DNA of 64,000 bases from the NCBI RefSeq assembly GCF_007860135.1, contig NZ_SJPV01000007.1, positions 329,823 to 393,822 of the forward strand. The letters run 5' to 3'. Under the pieces are notes generated by a model. The model was not told where the DNA came from. It saw nothing but the letters and a program-made list of their open reading frames with translations, and did not search any database. The translations under genes and the position numbers were made by a program. Positions 1-8,880 of this stretch are shown here, in pieces. Every line of letters starts with the position of its first letter. The stretch's first letter is position 1. The stretch is from Novipirellula artificiosorum (GTDB lineage: Bacteria; Planctomycetota; Planctomycetia; Pirellulales; Pirellulaceae).

Positions 1-36
1 GTGTTCTTCGTAAATGTCGTGTTCGTTCTGAGACAT
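1..36 (-). CDS. Possible start of a gene running off the left edge
   Basis: On the minus strand an ATG at 36 opens a frame that reads MSQNEHDIYEEH up to the window edge with no stop. The acidic, polar start looks like a real protein N-terminus, but only 12 codons are visible and there is no clear ribosome binding site, so the function cannot be told. The 228 bases between it and the methyltransferase stop at 265 hold no gene I can support. Confidence 0.3.
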   Translation of the reverse strand, partial: MSQNEHDIYEEH

Positions 37-264
37 GTCGATCGTTCAAATGTCGCGGGACGGTGTGGAGATTGCCGATAAGGGAGGCGGAAACACGGCT
101 CCCTGATTAAAGTCTATGTTCGTTGTCAAAAATAGACGACCCCTGATGGCCGATGCCCGGTTAGTGGCAAAGGATTTGCCCTTTGGCAGATCGAGTGGCA
201 GTGGACGGGATCGTAGTGCGGCGTCGCCGCATGGGGCGAGTTGCCGTCTGCGGGCAAAAACGCT

Positions 265-1053
265 TCAACCGGGCGGTTCGGTCTGTTTTTGCAGCACGAA
301 GACGGCGTCGATTAAATCGTCGTCCATCACTCGTGGTTGGTTGATGTCGTAATCGAAATCGAAGGCGTCAACGATTCGCAGCCGGTTGGAAACCTTCTTT
401 AACAGCCCCTTGGCTTGTTGGATCGTGTACAGCCTGAGCGGAAACTCGCTTCGGACGCGGTGAACTTTTCCTCCGCGGGTGACCGCCTTGATGCTTGCAC
501 GCAGCGTTTCGAGCCGTTTTCGACGATTGAAGTCGACCACACGAAGGGTCACGTGAACTCGTGTCCCACCATGCACCGCCGACCATCGTTCGGTGCTCTC
601 TTCGTCTGCGTCCAAGGGGATACAGTGGAAGCCAAGGATGTAGATCCCGCCGCTGCGAAGATGGTCAGCAACCGAATTCAGATGGGCAATCGCTGCGGTT
701 TCGCTTGTCAAATGACGGAACGTATTGAAGGTGCAAAATGCAGCGTCGAACCGTGTGTCCAGCGTCATCTGGGTCATGTCCCCGAGAATCAACGATGCAC
801 GAAGCCCACGACGCGCCAGCCGCTTTTGCAAGTAGTCCAACATGGGTCGATTTAGGTCCAACCCGGTCACGTCGTAACCTCGCTTGGCCATTGCCGCGAC
901 GAGTCGACCGCTGCCACACCCCGGTTCAAGTAACCGTTGCGTTTTGCCGCTGACGTACTTGGTAAACGCTTGCTCGAAAAACCGTACTTCGGCAGCCGTT
1001 TCGTCACGAAAAATCATGTCGAAGTACTGCGGGTAGTCGTACCAGTTTTCCAT
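265..1053 (-). CDS. Class I SAM-dependent methyltransferase
   Basis: A 262-residue protein with the Rossmann-fold methyltransferase core. Motif I is LLEPGCGSGRL at residues 41-51, the acidic residue that binds the SAM ribose lies in GLDL near 64-67, and GDM at 91-93 fits motif III. The remainder (two-strand insert RVHVTLRVVDFNRRKR and a C-terminal FDFDYDINQP) resembles small-molecule methyltransferases with a Methyltransf_25-like core. No substrate can be assigned. Its ATG directly abuts the TAA of the upstream small gene (1054-1368), with no bases between, so the two are almost certainly cotranscribed and translationally coupled. Confidence 0.85.
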   Translation of the reverse strand: MENWYDYPQYFDMIFRDETAAEVRFFEQAFTKYVSGKTQRLLEPGCGSGRLVAAMAKRGYDVTGLDLNRPMLDYLQKRLARRGLRASLILGDMTQMTLDTRFDAAFCTFNTFRHLTSETAAIAHLNSVADHLRSGGIYILGFHCIPLDADEESTERWSAVHGGTRVHVTLRVVDFNRRKRLETLRASIKAVTRGGKVHRVRSEFPLRLYTIQQAKGLLKKVSNRLRIVDAFDFDYDINQPRVMDDDLIDAVFVLQKQTEPPG

Positions 1054-1368
1054 TTACGTGGCTGCAGCTTCGGCGTTCTTCACGCTGGGTCGCCGAGTCC
1101 GTCGCCGCGGTTTGGCATGGGTCCACTCTTTGGTCATTGCCTCGAAAACCTCAGGCGTTTCGTAGCGAACAATCGTTTTGCCTTCGGGCATCGGGCCGAT
1201 CAATCCACGAAACACCGGCATGCCGCGCAAATCCAGATCGGTGCTGCAATCGTCGGTTCCGATTTGCATGTGCATCTTCGAGAGCGGGTCACAATTCGGA
1301 TAATCGCGAATCAAAATCGAACCGTCACTACCGCGCGTGACGACGCGGAACGTATCTTTCTTGGCCAT
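1054..1368 (-). CDS. Conserved-looking small hypothetical protein
   Basis: A 104-residue protein beginning MAKKDTFRVVTRGSDGSILI. A longer reading from 1503 is possible, but the ATG at 1368 has a good GGAGG site seven to eight bases upstream and is preferred. It is soluble, with no signal peptide or membrane segment. It has a basic C-terminal tail (KPRRRTRRPSVK) that could contact nucleic acid or ribosomes. I do not recognise the family. It is the first gene of a two-gene operon with the methyltransferase, so it may be that enzyme's partner or substrate; this is inference only. Confidence 0.65.
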   Translation of the reverse strand: MAKKDTFRVVTRGSDGSILIRDYPNCDPLSKMHMQIGTDDCSTDLDLRGMPVFRGLIGPMPEGKTIVRYETPEVFEAMTKEWTHAKPRRRTRRPSVKNAEAAAT

Positions 1369-1773
1369 GGTGCCTCCGGGAGGGGGGGAGATGATGTGGC
1401 GCATCTTGAACGAACGATGGGATGGTTTGGGTTGGCTCTGCTTGGCCCGAGAGCGTCGACGCTGACCAAAAAAAACGGGAAGTGATCTTGGGGAGAGTGT
1501 CACTTAAGGTTTGATTCAGGACTGGTCTGCGTCGACGCTCACCATTCTTTGGGTTGACCAGGGGTCAACGTACCGAGGAGGGTGGACTCGGCTTCCGCCT
1601 TCGAGGGGCGAACGATCGCGAAGCGAACCTAGTAACAGACATCGACGCTCGCGACGCGAAAGTCGAAAAAAGAATCGGTCGTCGGCGCACTGAGACGAAC
1701 AGTCGCAATGGGTACAAGTTGTATTCGTAGTCGTAGCCGTACCTGAACGGTACGACACGCACATCGCTTTCCC
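1369..1773. other. Intergenic region without a supported gene
   Basis: Frames here are short and low in complexity, and I support no gene. A perfect 7-bp stem with a 3-base loop lies at 1553-1569 (GTTGACC/GGTCAAC) with no T-run after it. The region lies downstream of the adaptor gene (minus strand) and upstream of the methyltransferase operon (minus strand), so it should hold the operon promoter, but I see no convincing hexamers. Confidence 0.5.
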
Positions 1774-2703
1774 TTACAACCCGCCAATCACCACCTTCCC
1801 ACGCATCCCGCTTTGTAGACGGTGATTGGGATTTGCAACGGTTGCCCACAAACGAACTTGCCCCGTTACGGGATGAAGTTCAGGCGAGACGAAGACGACC
1901 TTGCCAAGGAACGTTTCCGCCTTCCCTTTGGATCGATTGGCATGGGGGATCTCCGAGCAAAAGAATTGGACTTCACGATTGACCAAGTCAGGGCCATACT
2001 TTCGACCGTCAATGAAGCAATCGATGCGAATCGGGTCCAGCGAGATCACTCGTACAACCGGTTTTCCTGCGTCAACCCATTCCCCTGGCTTCGGGGTGAT
2101 TTCCACAACGACGCCAGCGACGCTCGATCGAATCGCATGCTCGGCGACTCGTTGTTCCGCAATCTGGACGGTGGCTTCCTTTTCTCGTGACTGAGCCTTC
2201 GCAATCTGCTGCTCATGTTCGGCTTGTTCGATTGCCAACTTTGCTTGATCGACCACCAGGCGTAACTTCTCGACCTCCGAATCACTGACAGCACCCGCGA
2301 ATCGGACGTTTGCTTGTTCACTTTGTTGCAGCTCTCGGATGTGGAAATCGAGTGCGCGACGTGCATAACGAGCGTCCACATCATCATCGCTTCGGATCTT
2401 TGCCGCTTCCATTGCTGCGACCGCTGCCTCGCACTCGGTCCGTGCCATCGAATCATCCAATTGGACCAATAATCGGCCCTGCTCGATTTGATCCCCTTCG
2501 GCTACATCAATGGAACGAACGACAGCGGCGATCGGAGACGCAATGAATGCGTTCTGAATGTAGGAGACTTGAGCGTCGGCAATCTCGATCTGGCTCGATT
2601 TCTCCGCCGCGGTTCCCGGTTGAGCCAACGTCGGGGAATAGGCCATCAGCGCCAGGAACAAGAAACCGTATATCGCGTCGCGACGAGGCGTAGAAAAAAT
2701 CAT
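1774..2703 (-). CDS. Efflux periplasmic adaptor subunit (HlyD/RND type), orphan
   Basis: A 309-residue exported protein. It has an N-terminal signal (residues 10-30), a first half-lipoyl segment around 55-84 (ASPIAAVVRSIDVAEGDQI), a coiled-coil hairpin at about 85-190, the second half-lipoyl segment around 191-225 (VAGVVVEITPKPGEWVDAGK), then a beta-barrel domain ending GQVRLWATVANPNHRLQSGM, which is typical of membrane fusion proteins. Such proteins bridge an inner-membrane pump and an outer-membrane channel. No pump gene adjoins it, so it is either an orphan that works with a distant transporter or part of a split locus. It is divergent from cutA. Confidence 0.8.
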   Translation of the reverse strand: MIFSTPRRDAIYGFLFLALMAYSPTLAQPGTAAEKSSQIEIADAQVSYIQNAFIASPIAAVVRSIDVAEGDQIEQGRLLVQLDDSMARTECEAAVAAMEAAKIRSDDDVDARYARRALDFHIRELQQSEQANVRFAGAVSDSEVEKLRLVVDQAKLAIEQAEHEQQIAKAQSREKEATVQIAEQRVAEHAIRSSVAGVVVEITPKPGEWVDAGKPVVRVISLDPIRIDCFIDGRKYGPDLVNREVQFFCSEIPHANRSKGKAETFLGKVVFVSPELHPVTGQVRLWATVANPNHRLQSGMRGKVVIGGL

Positions 2704-2802
2704 TTGTCGATTTCAACAGCTTTGGATGAAGGGCGACTCGGGGAAATACTACAATGCAGTCTTCACAACTTAAGTGATTTCTCAACTCGAGGGAACGGAA
2801 CC

Positions 2803-3129
2803 ATGCCTGATTCTGCTTCTTGTGTTCTCGTCATTTCTACCGTTGCATCGACTCAAGACGCCGAACGAATTGCTGATGATTTGATCAGCCAATCGTTGGC
2901 GGCATGTGTTCAAATGGATGGCCCGATTCAAAGTTTCTATCGGTGGGCCGGAAAGGTCGAGCGTGCGACCGAGTATCGGTTGCTGATCAAGACGACGTCT
3001 GCGGCTTGGCCCAAGCTACGAGAACGACTCGCGAAGCAACATCCTTACGATGAACCTGAAATCGTCATGATCCCAATCCGCGATGGCAGCGACGGCTATT
3101 TGAACTGGGTGATCGAACAGACCAGTTAG
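2803..3129 (+). CDS. cutA: Divalent-cation tolerance protein CutA
   Basis: A 108-residue protein, the usual length for this family of small trimeric proteins related in fold to PII. Typical signatures are visible: LAACVQ near the middle, FYRWAGKVE, and HPYDEPEIV. A longer frame upstream is open, but the ATG at 2803 follows GGGAACGG and gives the canonical N-terminus, so I chose it. CutA has been linked to copper tolerance in E. coli, though its general role remains uncertain. A TACAAT hexamer at 2750-2755 could be part of its promoter, but no good -35 accompanies it. It is divergent from the efflux adaptor. Confidence 0.92.
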   Translation: MPDSASCVLVISTVASTQDAERIADDLISQSLAACVQMDGPIQSFYRWAGKVERATEYRLLIKTTSAAWPKLRERLAKQHPYDEPEIVMIPIRDGSDGYLNWVIEQTS

Positions 3130-3186
3130 GATCGGGCGTACCCCAGACACGATCACCGTCTTGGCGACGTTCGCAACGGATGCGGC

Positions 3187-3846
3187 TCAATGCTCGTCCG
3201 AGAAGAGTGCCATCGCTCGAAGATGTCGGATCGCATCCTCCCGCTGCCCAAGTTGCAAATTCAGCTCAATCAGGCTACGTCTTAAATGGAGCTTGATCGG
3301 ATAGTGTTTTGACTCTTCTAGCAGATCATTGAACAATTCCCTGGCCGCTTCGGGTTCCATTTTCTCTCTCGCAACGTCAATCGCTTGGATGGCCATGATC
3401 ATCGGATTCGATCGAAGTTCCATCTTTTCGTGCTCCAATTTGACTTGAGCCATTTCGACTTCAATCTCAAGTTGACGCATCTCCAATTCATGCCCTCGGT
3501 GTTCCATCTCTTCACGGTGACGAGCCGGATCGAAATCACGCGGGATGCCTCGATCGCGAGGTTGTGATTCTCGTTCGCGCTCGGCTCGTTCGCGCTCGGC
3601 TCGTTCACGCTCGGCTCGTTCGCGCTCGGCTCGTTCGCGAAGTGCTCTCCGCTGTTCATGCAGTTGCCCCGCCTCACCCATTCGACCATCATCGATAGCC
3701 CGTTCGATTCGTACATCGAGCTCATGCATTTGACCCTCGACCCGGTCAGGGTCGCGTTCCTGTGCCGTTACCGAGCGATTCCATGTGTAGCACGCGAAGG
3801 CAACAAGCGTGAACGCAACGACAGCCAGCCATTTGATCGTTTTCAT
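3187..3846 (-). CDS. Exported coiled-coil protein with charged pentapeptide repeats
   Basis: A 219-residue protein with a signal peptide or anchor (KWLAVVAFTLVAFACYTW, residues 5-22). A long, highly charged helical region follows, dominated by a run of RERAE pentapeptides at about 70-93, and then another heptad-like helix (HELEMRQLEIEVEMAQVKLE). The C-terminal 60 residues look like a TPR-style helical pair (REDAIRHLRAMALF). It is probably a periplasmic, extended coiled-coil protein. The family is unknown to me, and no neighbour suggests a role. Confidence 0.75.
   Translation of the reverse strand: MKTIKWLAVVAFTLVAFACYTWNRSVTAQERDPDRVEGQMHELDVRIERAIDDGRMGEAGQLHEQRRALRERAERERAERERAERERAERERESQPRDRGIPRDFDPARHREEMEHRGHELEMRQLEIEVEMAQVKLEHEKMELRSNPMIMAIQAIDVAREKMEPEAARELFNDLLEESKHYPIKLHLRRSLIELNLQLGQREDAIRHLRAMALFSDEH
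3571..3639 (-). repeat. In-frame 15-bp tandem repeat
   Basis: Four complete copies of a 15-base unit (plus-strand TCGTTCGCGCTCGGC, one copy with a single change) and a partial fifth lie in frame and encode RERAE repeats in the coiled-coil gene. The unit length is a multiple of three, so gain or loss of copies would lengthen or shorten the helix without a frameshift. Confidence 0.9.
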
Positions 3847-3976
3847 TACTTCATCTTCCCAGGGAAAAACCGCGTTTCTTGGATTGAGGTCTCTCTATCA
3901 TAGCGTCCGCGTGAAGCAGCGAGTATCAAACTCCAATGATTTTGAAGTCTCCGGCATTCTGACGGTCACGCAAACG

Positions 3977-4354
3977 CTAGCGTTCACTCAGCATCCTGAT
4001 CAGCGGGCCGATCAGCACGACGCATCCGACCGCAACGGCTCCGATTGCGGCGATGAAAACGGACGCAGCGGCCGTATCAAGTACATCGCCGATGCGGGGG
4101 TCTCGCTGGGGATGAAGCACGCTTACCAATCGCTCGATTGCGGTATTCATCAATTCCGCGGATAAAACCACCGTGATCGAAATCAATATGGCGACCCATC
4201 GCCACGGTTCAAGGTGCAGCCAAGCTGCCAGGGCGATGATGCAAAGAGCGACCGGCAAATGGACCCAGAAACTTGGTTGTTCGCGAATCGAGATGCCGAG
4301 CCCACGAATTGCGACCGCGAACTTGCGCCGCCAAGTTTTTCCTGCAGCGATCAT
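3977..4354 (-). CDS. dgkA: Diacylglycerol kinase (DgkA family)
   Basis: A 125-residue integral membrane protein with three predicted transmembrane helices, as in prokaryotic diacylglycerol or undecaprenol kinases. The family signature reads SAELMNTAIERLVS; in E. coli this is the E-L-x-N-(S/T)-A-I-E core of the active site. The later conserved Asp appears in VLDTAAASV. The upstream frame is open to 4423, but the ATG at 4354 overlaps the lptD stop as ATGA and restores the normal length, so I used it. The overlap makes it translationally coupled to lptD. It probably recycles diacylglycerol or makes phospholipid precursors for the envelope. Confidence 0.9.
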   Translation of the reverse strand: MIAAGKTWRRKFAVAIRGLGISIREQPSFWVHLPVALCIIALAAWLHLEPWRWVAILISITVVLSAELMNTAIERLVSVLHPQRDPRIGDVLDTAAASVFIAAIGAVAVGCVVLIGPLIRMLSER

Positions 4355-7300
4355 TCTAGGCCTTCGACCCCTGGCGGTGGTATCAATTGGCCACCGATAC
4401 GGCCAAGCCGTGGTGAGGGCCAAAAACGTGGCTCGATGGTAAAGCCAAATCCGACGTTGTCTCGTCCGCTATCGACGTTGAAACCGAGTCGTACGAGCAG
4501 CGATTCGCCAATCCGTGTCAGTGCAAACGATTGCCCCACGTTACCCGCCTCGCCAAAATCGTAGGTGGTCCCCGATGACCAAATCCACTTTTCGTTTAAA
4601 CGCATGTCGATGACACTTCTCAGCACCGTGCTGCTGATCGGGCCTTCGAGGGAAAGAAGTCCAAAATAGATGTCGCCCACGCCAGGTCGACTGGTGCGAA
4701 TCCCAGCGCTGTAGGAACGTAGCCCCGAATCGAAGAAGTCAAAGTACCCGTCACTCAAAAGGCTGACACGGTCTCCGATGTGGTAGGCCATGTCGTAGGT
4801 GGCAGGACCCACGGTTTCACCAAAGTTGTCCCGGTCAGCATCCGGAAATACCAACACATCGGTGTCAAGTGAAAACAAGTCGACAATCCGCTCACGTCCT
4901 GGTAACCCACGTTTGGTCTGCCAACGTTGATTCAGGCTAAGTCGGACCTGTTGCAAATCGTCTGCGACCGTGTCGCTGCCATTGGCGATGGACTTCTGAA
5001 TGCCTTGCCGTAGGGCAAAGATTCGCGGATCGAGCGTTGCCGGCAAGATGCCTGCATAGTCGCTGACGGTGAACCTCCGCATGAACTGCTGCTGAGAATG
5101 ATCATTCAGGGGATCGTAAAGGGGCAATTCATCCAAATCGGTATTGCTGTCGGCATAGAAATAGTCGGCTGTCCATTCCATTTTGTGAGCCAACCCACGT
5201 ATGTTGAGCAAGCTGCTTTGAATGGATGGATCGACGCGTACCATGGGAAGTGTTGCGCGGATGCCTCCTTGTCCAAGGATTCGCGTTAGCGGATTGCCAT
5301 CGGCCGCTTGGCCGTAACGTGCTGCTTCGCCCGAAACGTACGGAACGACCTTGACCGGTCCGGCCTGGATGGGCATCGCCAGTTCTTGGCGAGTCCGTGC
5401 GATCATGCCTTCCGTGTCCATTTCGCCCGGCAACGTCGTCATCGTAGCGGCTTCGGCCGGATTGGTTGCTGTATCGGCTGCATTGAGTCGAGTGTAGCTG
5501 ATGTGATTGTGTGCGGACCAAGTGAACCAGTCGGCCAACAGGGAACCGCCAATCAAATAGTGATCCAGCGCCGGCAAGCGTTCGGTTTCTTCGAAGAAGT
5601 CGTTGACTTGGAATTTCCCGGACAGCTCAAACAGATTGCTGTGGTAGTTTTTTCTAAGCCGCAGTGCGGTATCTCGGTTCTTTTCCGTATCCCACTCTTT
5701 TTCAAAGAACTGTTCTTCAAAGTTTCGATCGCTAATCCAACCAAATTCCGCGATGAACTCGTAGTCGTTGGGCATTTGCTGACGATGCTCAAAAAGGACT
5801 CGACCTCGCGTCGTCACTTCGGGCGGCAGGTCTTTGCGGTCGCCGCCAAGCGTGTCGGTCCCTTTGTCCTTGATCACCCAAGCGTCGAGGAATCCGTTGG
5901 TTGCACCGGGGATGCCAAACAGCCCTGGGAAGTTGTAGTCGAGGAACGTACCAATCGCTGGACCACGATCGCTGAGGTAGTCCGTTGACAATTCCCACTT
6001 CAAGCCGTCAGGCGGGTTTTCCACCCCAAACACTTGCAACAGATTGAAGTCGAGAAGGATCTGGTTTCCGAAGATGCTGTCGTTTCGAATGTCAATGTCG
6101 CTAATGTAGAACGTCGGTTCTCGTAGTGGCGTCGAAAAGCGTGGCCAATAGAGGATCGGTACGCCACCAAAGTAAACGAAGTTATCGGTGCTGCTGACAA
6201 AGGGGTCTGATTGAATCGTACCCGTACCGCTAACCGGATCGCGGACGACCGTATTTCGATCCGTCAGTTGCAGTCGCTCGCTTTGCAGCCAATACCGCGG
6301 TACTCCCATTCGGCTGCTCGTGATGGCCGCATCAAAGGCATAGAAGTTGCCGCGACTGACTTGTTGCAGCACGTCGGCTTTCAATCGAACGATGCCTTGA
6401 TAGTTGGGAATGGTCGTGATCGCTTCGGCGTCCAGCACGATGCCAATTTCTCGGCTCACGTTGAAGTACATCGAATCGGCATAAACGATCCGTTCGCCTT
6501 GTCGAAAGACGATGTCGCCCTCCAAGTACAGTTCGCCCTCGACTTCGCCAAGTCCGCCGTTGAACCAATTGGTCGCCAAGGGGGTCCAGGCAACAATCCG
6601 GTCTGCTGACAGAGAGATTGTACCGAGGTCCATGCCCGTCCCGCTGGGCATCTGCAGGCTGACATCGCGCACCAGCACGGTCGCCCCTCCTCGGGCCAAG
6701 ACGACAGTTTCGTTTCGCTCGGGTCGATTGTCGGTTTCAAAAACCGGAAGACTGGATGGATCTCGTGGCAAAATCTCGATGCTTCGAGAGCCGCCGTTAA
6801 CGTAGAATTGCCATTTTCCGGGCGTTGCAGGTTGAGCTGGCCTTGGCTCTTCTGACAGCGTGATGGGCGGGCTAGCGGACGATACGATCGGTAGCGGCAT
6901 CGATCGGGAAAGCATCCCGTCGTCAAGAGCCGTTGGGGCGTTGGTTGTTTGGGGCGGTGCTTGCATGCCATCGAGGGTCGGCGCAGGCCATGATTGCAGG
7001 GGATCCTCAATCGGCTGCACCTGGGGACCTTGCGGCGCTTGATACTGAGCCTGCGTCACGAGCTGGCTGCCGCCCGTGCTACCCAACCGAGTTGGCTTCG
7101 CTACGGCGGCTCGTAAGTACTGTACCAGTCGCGGTGTTCGGTCCGGTGCACCTCGATAGAGCGGCGCTTGAATCTCGGGATCGTCCATGGTCACAAACGT
7201 GAACCGCTGTGGGCCGGTTTGCGGTGCCTTGCCGCCGTTCGACCGATCTTCGCGGATCCCCTCCACCACCACTTCGCTATGCACGTTTCCAATCTCGCCG

Positions 7301-7611
7301 CGAACCCTCACCAAGATGGAGCTGGCGATGATCTGGCGTCCTGCATGCTGCAAGACACAATCGCCTTCCAATAGCGACGCTTGCGCGTCGCCCATGTCCC
7401 AACGGTAGATCACGTTGCCACTGAGTCGCAGGGGGGCGGGGCTGACACGTGGTTGGAATTCCTCGGCGGTCAAGGGGCCGCCAAATCCAACAACCCAGCA
7501 TGGCGAAAGCATCAATGCCAGAAACCAAAGCCCTCGGCGCGCAGCTCGAGCGCCAAGCTTCCGCAGTCGGTGCGGTTTTCTTGAAAAACGGTACTCAGCG
7601 GTGGCTTCCAT
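4351..7611 (-). CDS. lptD: LPS-assembly protein LptD/OstA-like
   Basis: A protein of about 1,086 residues, longer than E. coli LptD (784). It has an N-terminal signal anchor (LWFLALMLSPCWVVGF), then OstA/LptA-like beta-jellyroll stretches (GNVIYRWDMGDAQASLLEGD near the start, and VEGELYLEGDIVFRQGERIV about one third in), separated by a Pro/Gln-rich linker. The second half is rich in alternating aromatic beta strands, as expected of the outer-membrane barrel. LptD inserts LPS into the outer leaflet. I chose ATG 7611 over the TTG at 7620. The barrel assignment comes from pattern only. It is cotranscribed with dgkA. Confidence 0.78.
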   Translation of the reverse strand: MEATAEYRFSRKPHRLRKLGARAARRGLWFLALMLSPCWVVGFGGPLTAEEFQPRVSPAPLRLSGNVIYRWDMGDAQASLLEGDCVLQHAGRQIIASSILVRVRGEIGNVHSEVVVEGIREDRSNGGKAPQTGPQRFTFVTMDDPEIQAPLYRGAPDRTPRLVQYLRAAVAKPTRLGSTGGSQLVTQAQYQAPQGPQVQPIEDPLQSWPAPTLDGMQAPPQTTNAPTALDDGMLSRSMPLPIVSSASPPITLSEEPRPAQPATPGKWQFYVNGGSRSIEILPRDPSSLPVFETDNRPERNETVVLARGGATVLVRDVSLQMPSGTGMDLGTISLSADRIVAWTPLATNWFNGGLGEVEGELYLEGDIVFRQGERIVYADSMYFNVSREIGIVLDAEAITTIPNYQGIVRLKADVLQQVSRGNFYAFDAAITSSRMGVPRYWLQSERLQLTDRNTVVRDPVSGTGTIQSDPFVSSTDNFVYFGGVPILYWPRFSTPLREPTFYISDIDIRNDSIFGNQILLDFNLLQVFGVENPPDGLKWELSTDYLSDRGPAIGTFLDYNFPGLFGIPGATNGFLDAWVIKDKGTDTLGGDRKDLPPEVTTRGRVLFEHRQQMPNDYEFIAEFGWISDRNFEEQFFEKEWDTEKNRDTALRLRKNYHSNLFELSGKFQVNDFFEETERLPALDHYLIGGSLLADWFTWSAHNHISYTRLNAADTATNPAEAATMTTLPGEMDTEGMIARTRQELAMPIQAGPVKVVPYVSGEAARYGQAADGNPLTRILGQGGIRATLPMVRVDPSIQSSLLNIRGLAHKMEWTADYFYADSNTDLDELPLYDPLNDHSQQQFMRRFTVSDYAGILPATLDPRIFALRQGIQKSIANGSDTVADDLQQVRLSLNQRWQTKRGLPGRERIVDLFSLDTDVLVFPDADRDNFGETVGPATYDMAYHIGDRVSLLSDGYFDFFDSGLRSYSAGIRTSRPGVGDIYFGLLSLEGPISSTVLRSVIDMRLNEKWIWSSGTTYDFGEAGNVGQSFALTRIGESLLVRLGFNVDSGRDNVGFGFTIEPRFWPSPRLGRIGGQLIPPPGVEGLE

Positions 7612-7790
7612 GCCGACCAATGGTGCTGTATCCCTTCGAGTTAGAGTCTGGCGGAGTATACGATTGGATTTCCGCCGATCACAACCGAGAAACGGCTCGC
7701 CAGTGGCCAGAAAGCAGGGCCGAGAAAGAAAAAAACGCGTGGAACAAGCGTATTCCGCCGTGAAACTGGGGCAAAGCTAGCATGCACCCC

Positions 7791-8546
7791 TCATTGCGGT
7801 GACCGCTCACCGAGCACTTCATCGAGTCGTCGACGGATCAGCTTCGCCCAAAGCTTGTAGCCGGCTTCATTGAGATGCAGCCGGTCGCTACCGAACAGCT
7901 CGGTTCGAGGCAGACCGTTGGCGGATAGAAATGACCCCGCCGTCGCGATGAAATACGTCCCTGGGGTTGTCAAAGCAATGTCTCGCAACCGCTGATTGAT
8001 CGCTCGTATTTTTCCCCAGGCCTCGAAACGCTTCGCCGTCGGTGTCACCTCGATCAAAAACACCGGTGCGTTGCTCCGGTGGGCATGAGAAACGTCGATA
8101 ACATGCCGCACCCAAGCGTCCACCTGCTGGGGCGAATGATCTTCGGGCTTTCCCGAGACATCATTGCCGACGAAAATCACGAGCGCCCGATAAAGATGAG
8201 GTTGAATCAATCGATCCGCAAACACCGCAATGTCGCTGTATTTTGCGCCACCGTAACCACGATTGATCGTTGGGTAGGGAGCCATGTCGGTCGCCAGGGA
8301 ATCCCAACGACGGATGCTGCTGCTACCGATGAACAGCACCGCGTTCTCGTTGGCCAACAGCGTTTCATCTTTTTTCTCTAGGTGAACGATGTCATTTTCC
8401 CAGCGGGCAATCGCGGCCGCACGAACGGGGGCGAGAACGTCATCGGCAGCGGATTCAGCGATTGCACGGGGTGCAGCACCCTGTGAAAACACGAAGCAGG
8501 GGCTCAAGGCCAACAGGGCTGCACAAAGCGATGGGATCGGCCTCAT
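7791..8546 (-). CDS. Exported SGNH/GDSL-type hydrolase
   Basis: A 251-residue secreted hydrolase with a signal peptide (LCAALLALSPCFVFSQ). SGNH blocks are visible: block I as VLFIGSSSIRRW, with the nucleophile Ser in GSSS instead of GDS, the Gly block NRGYGGAKYSD, the Asn block FVGNDVSGK, and the catalytic Asp/His in DRLHLNEAGY. The GSSSIRRW variant is common in planctomycete members that act on acyl or acetyl esters of carbohydrates. An upstream extension to 8624 is open, but ATG 8546 has an AGGAG eight bases before it. The substrate is unknown. Confidence 0.85.
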   Translation of the reverse strand: MRPIPSLCAALLALSPCFVFSQGAAPRAIAESAADDVLAPVRAAAIARWENDIVHLEKKDETLLANENAVLFIGSSSIRRWDSLATDMAPYPTINRGYGGAKYSDIAVFADRLIQPHLYRALVIFVGNDVSGKPEDHSPQQVDAWVRHVIDVSHAHRSNAPVFLIEVTPTAKRFEAWGKIRAINQRLRDIALTTPGTYFIATAGSFLSANGLPRTELFGSDRLHLNEAGYKLWAKLIRRRLDEVLGERSPQ

Positions 8547-8655
8547 CAGGTCTCCTTCTAAAGCACGCAACCGTTCGGGATGTTGTTCGACATGGGGACG
8601 CCGATCATAGCGAAGAGGCGGCAAATCACCACTAGTGCGTTGTCCAGATTAAAAA

Positions 8656-8740
8656 TTAGGGTGAGACCGGACGGCTCGCGCCGTTCCGCTACAAGTTTTA
8701 GCGGTATTGGGCGCGAGCCCTCCGGTCCCTCGAACCCTAA
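8656..8740. repeat. 85-bp palindromic repeat element
   Basis: An imperfect inverted repeat with arms of about 27-31 bases, starting TTAGGGTGAGACCGGACGGC and ending with its near-complement. The centre carries a nested hairpin CCGCTA...TAGCGG. It lies in the 334-base gap between two divergently transcribed genes (hydrolase minus, DUF885 plus), so it is not a shared terminator. It resembles REP or MITE-like palindromes that are dispersed in genomes; whether it recurs outside the window cannot be seen here. Nothing else in the gap is gene-like. Confidence 0.8.
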
Positions 8741-8880
8741 AATGAAAGATTGACAAACCACGAGTGGGTTCAAGATCTCCTCGGCTTGGTGCAAAAGACC
8801 TGGTTGCCGCAGCCACCTGCGAATTCGGTTAAGATCATCGGCGTTATCGAAAGCTACACCTGTATTCGGAGAGAGAGACG

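Noticed and set aside
3571..3639. Short regular repeats considered as a CRISPR array
   Set aside because: The units are adjacent without spacers, are in frame and encode a coiled-coil segment; no cas genes are near.
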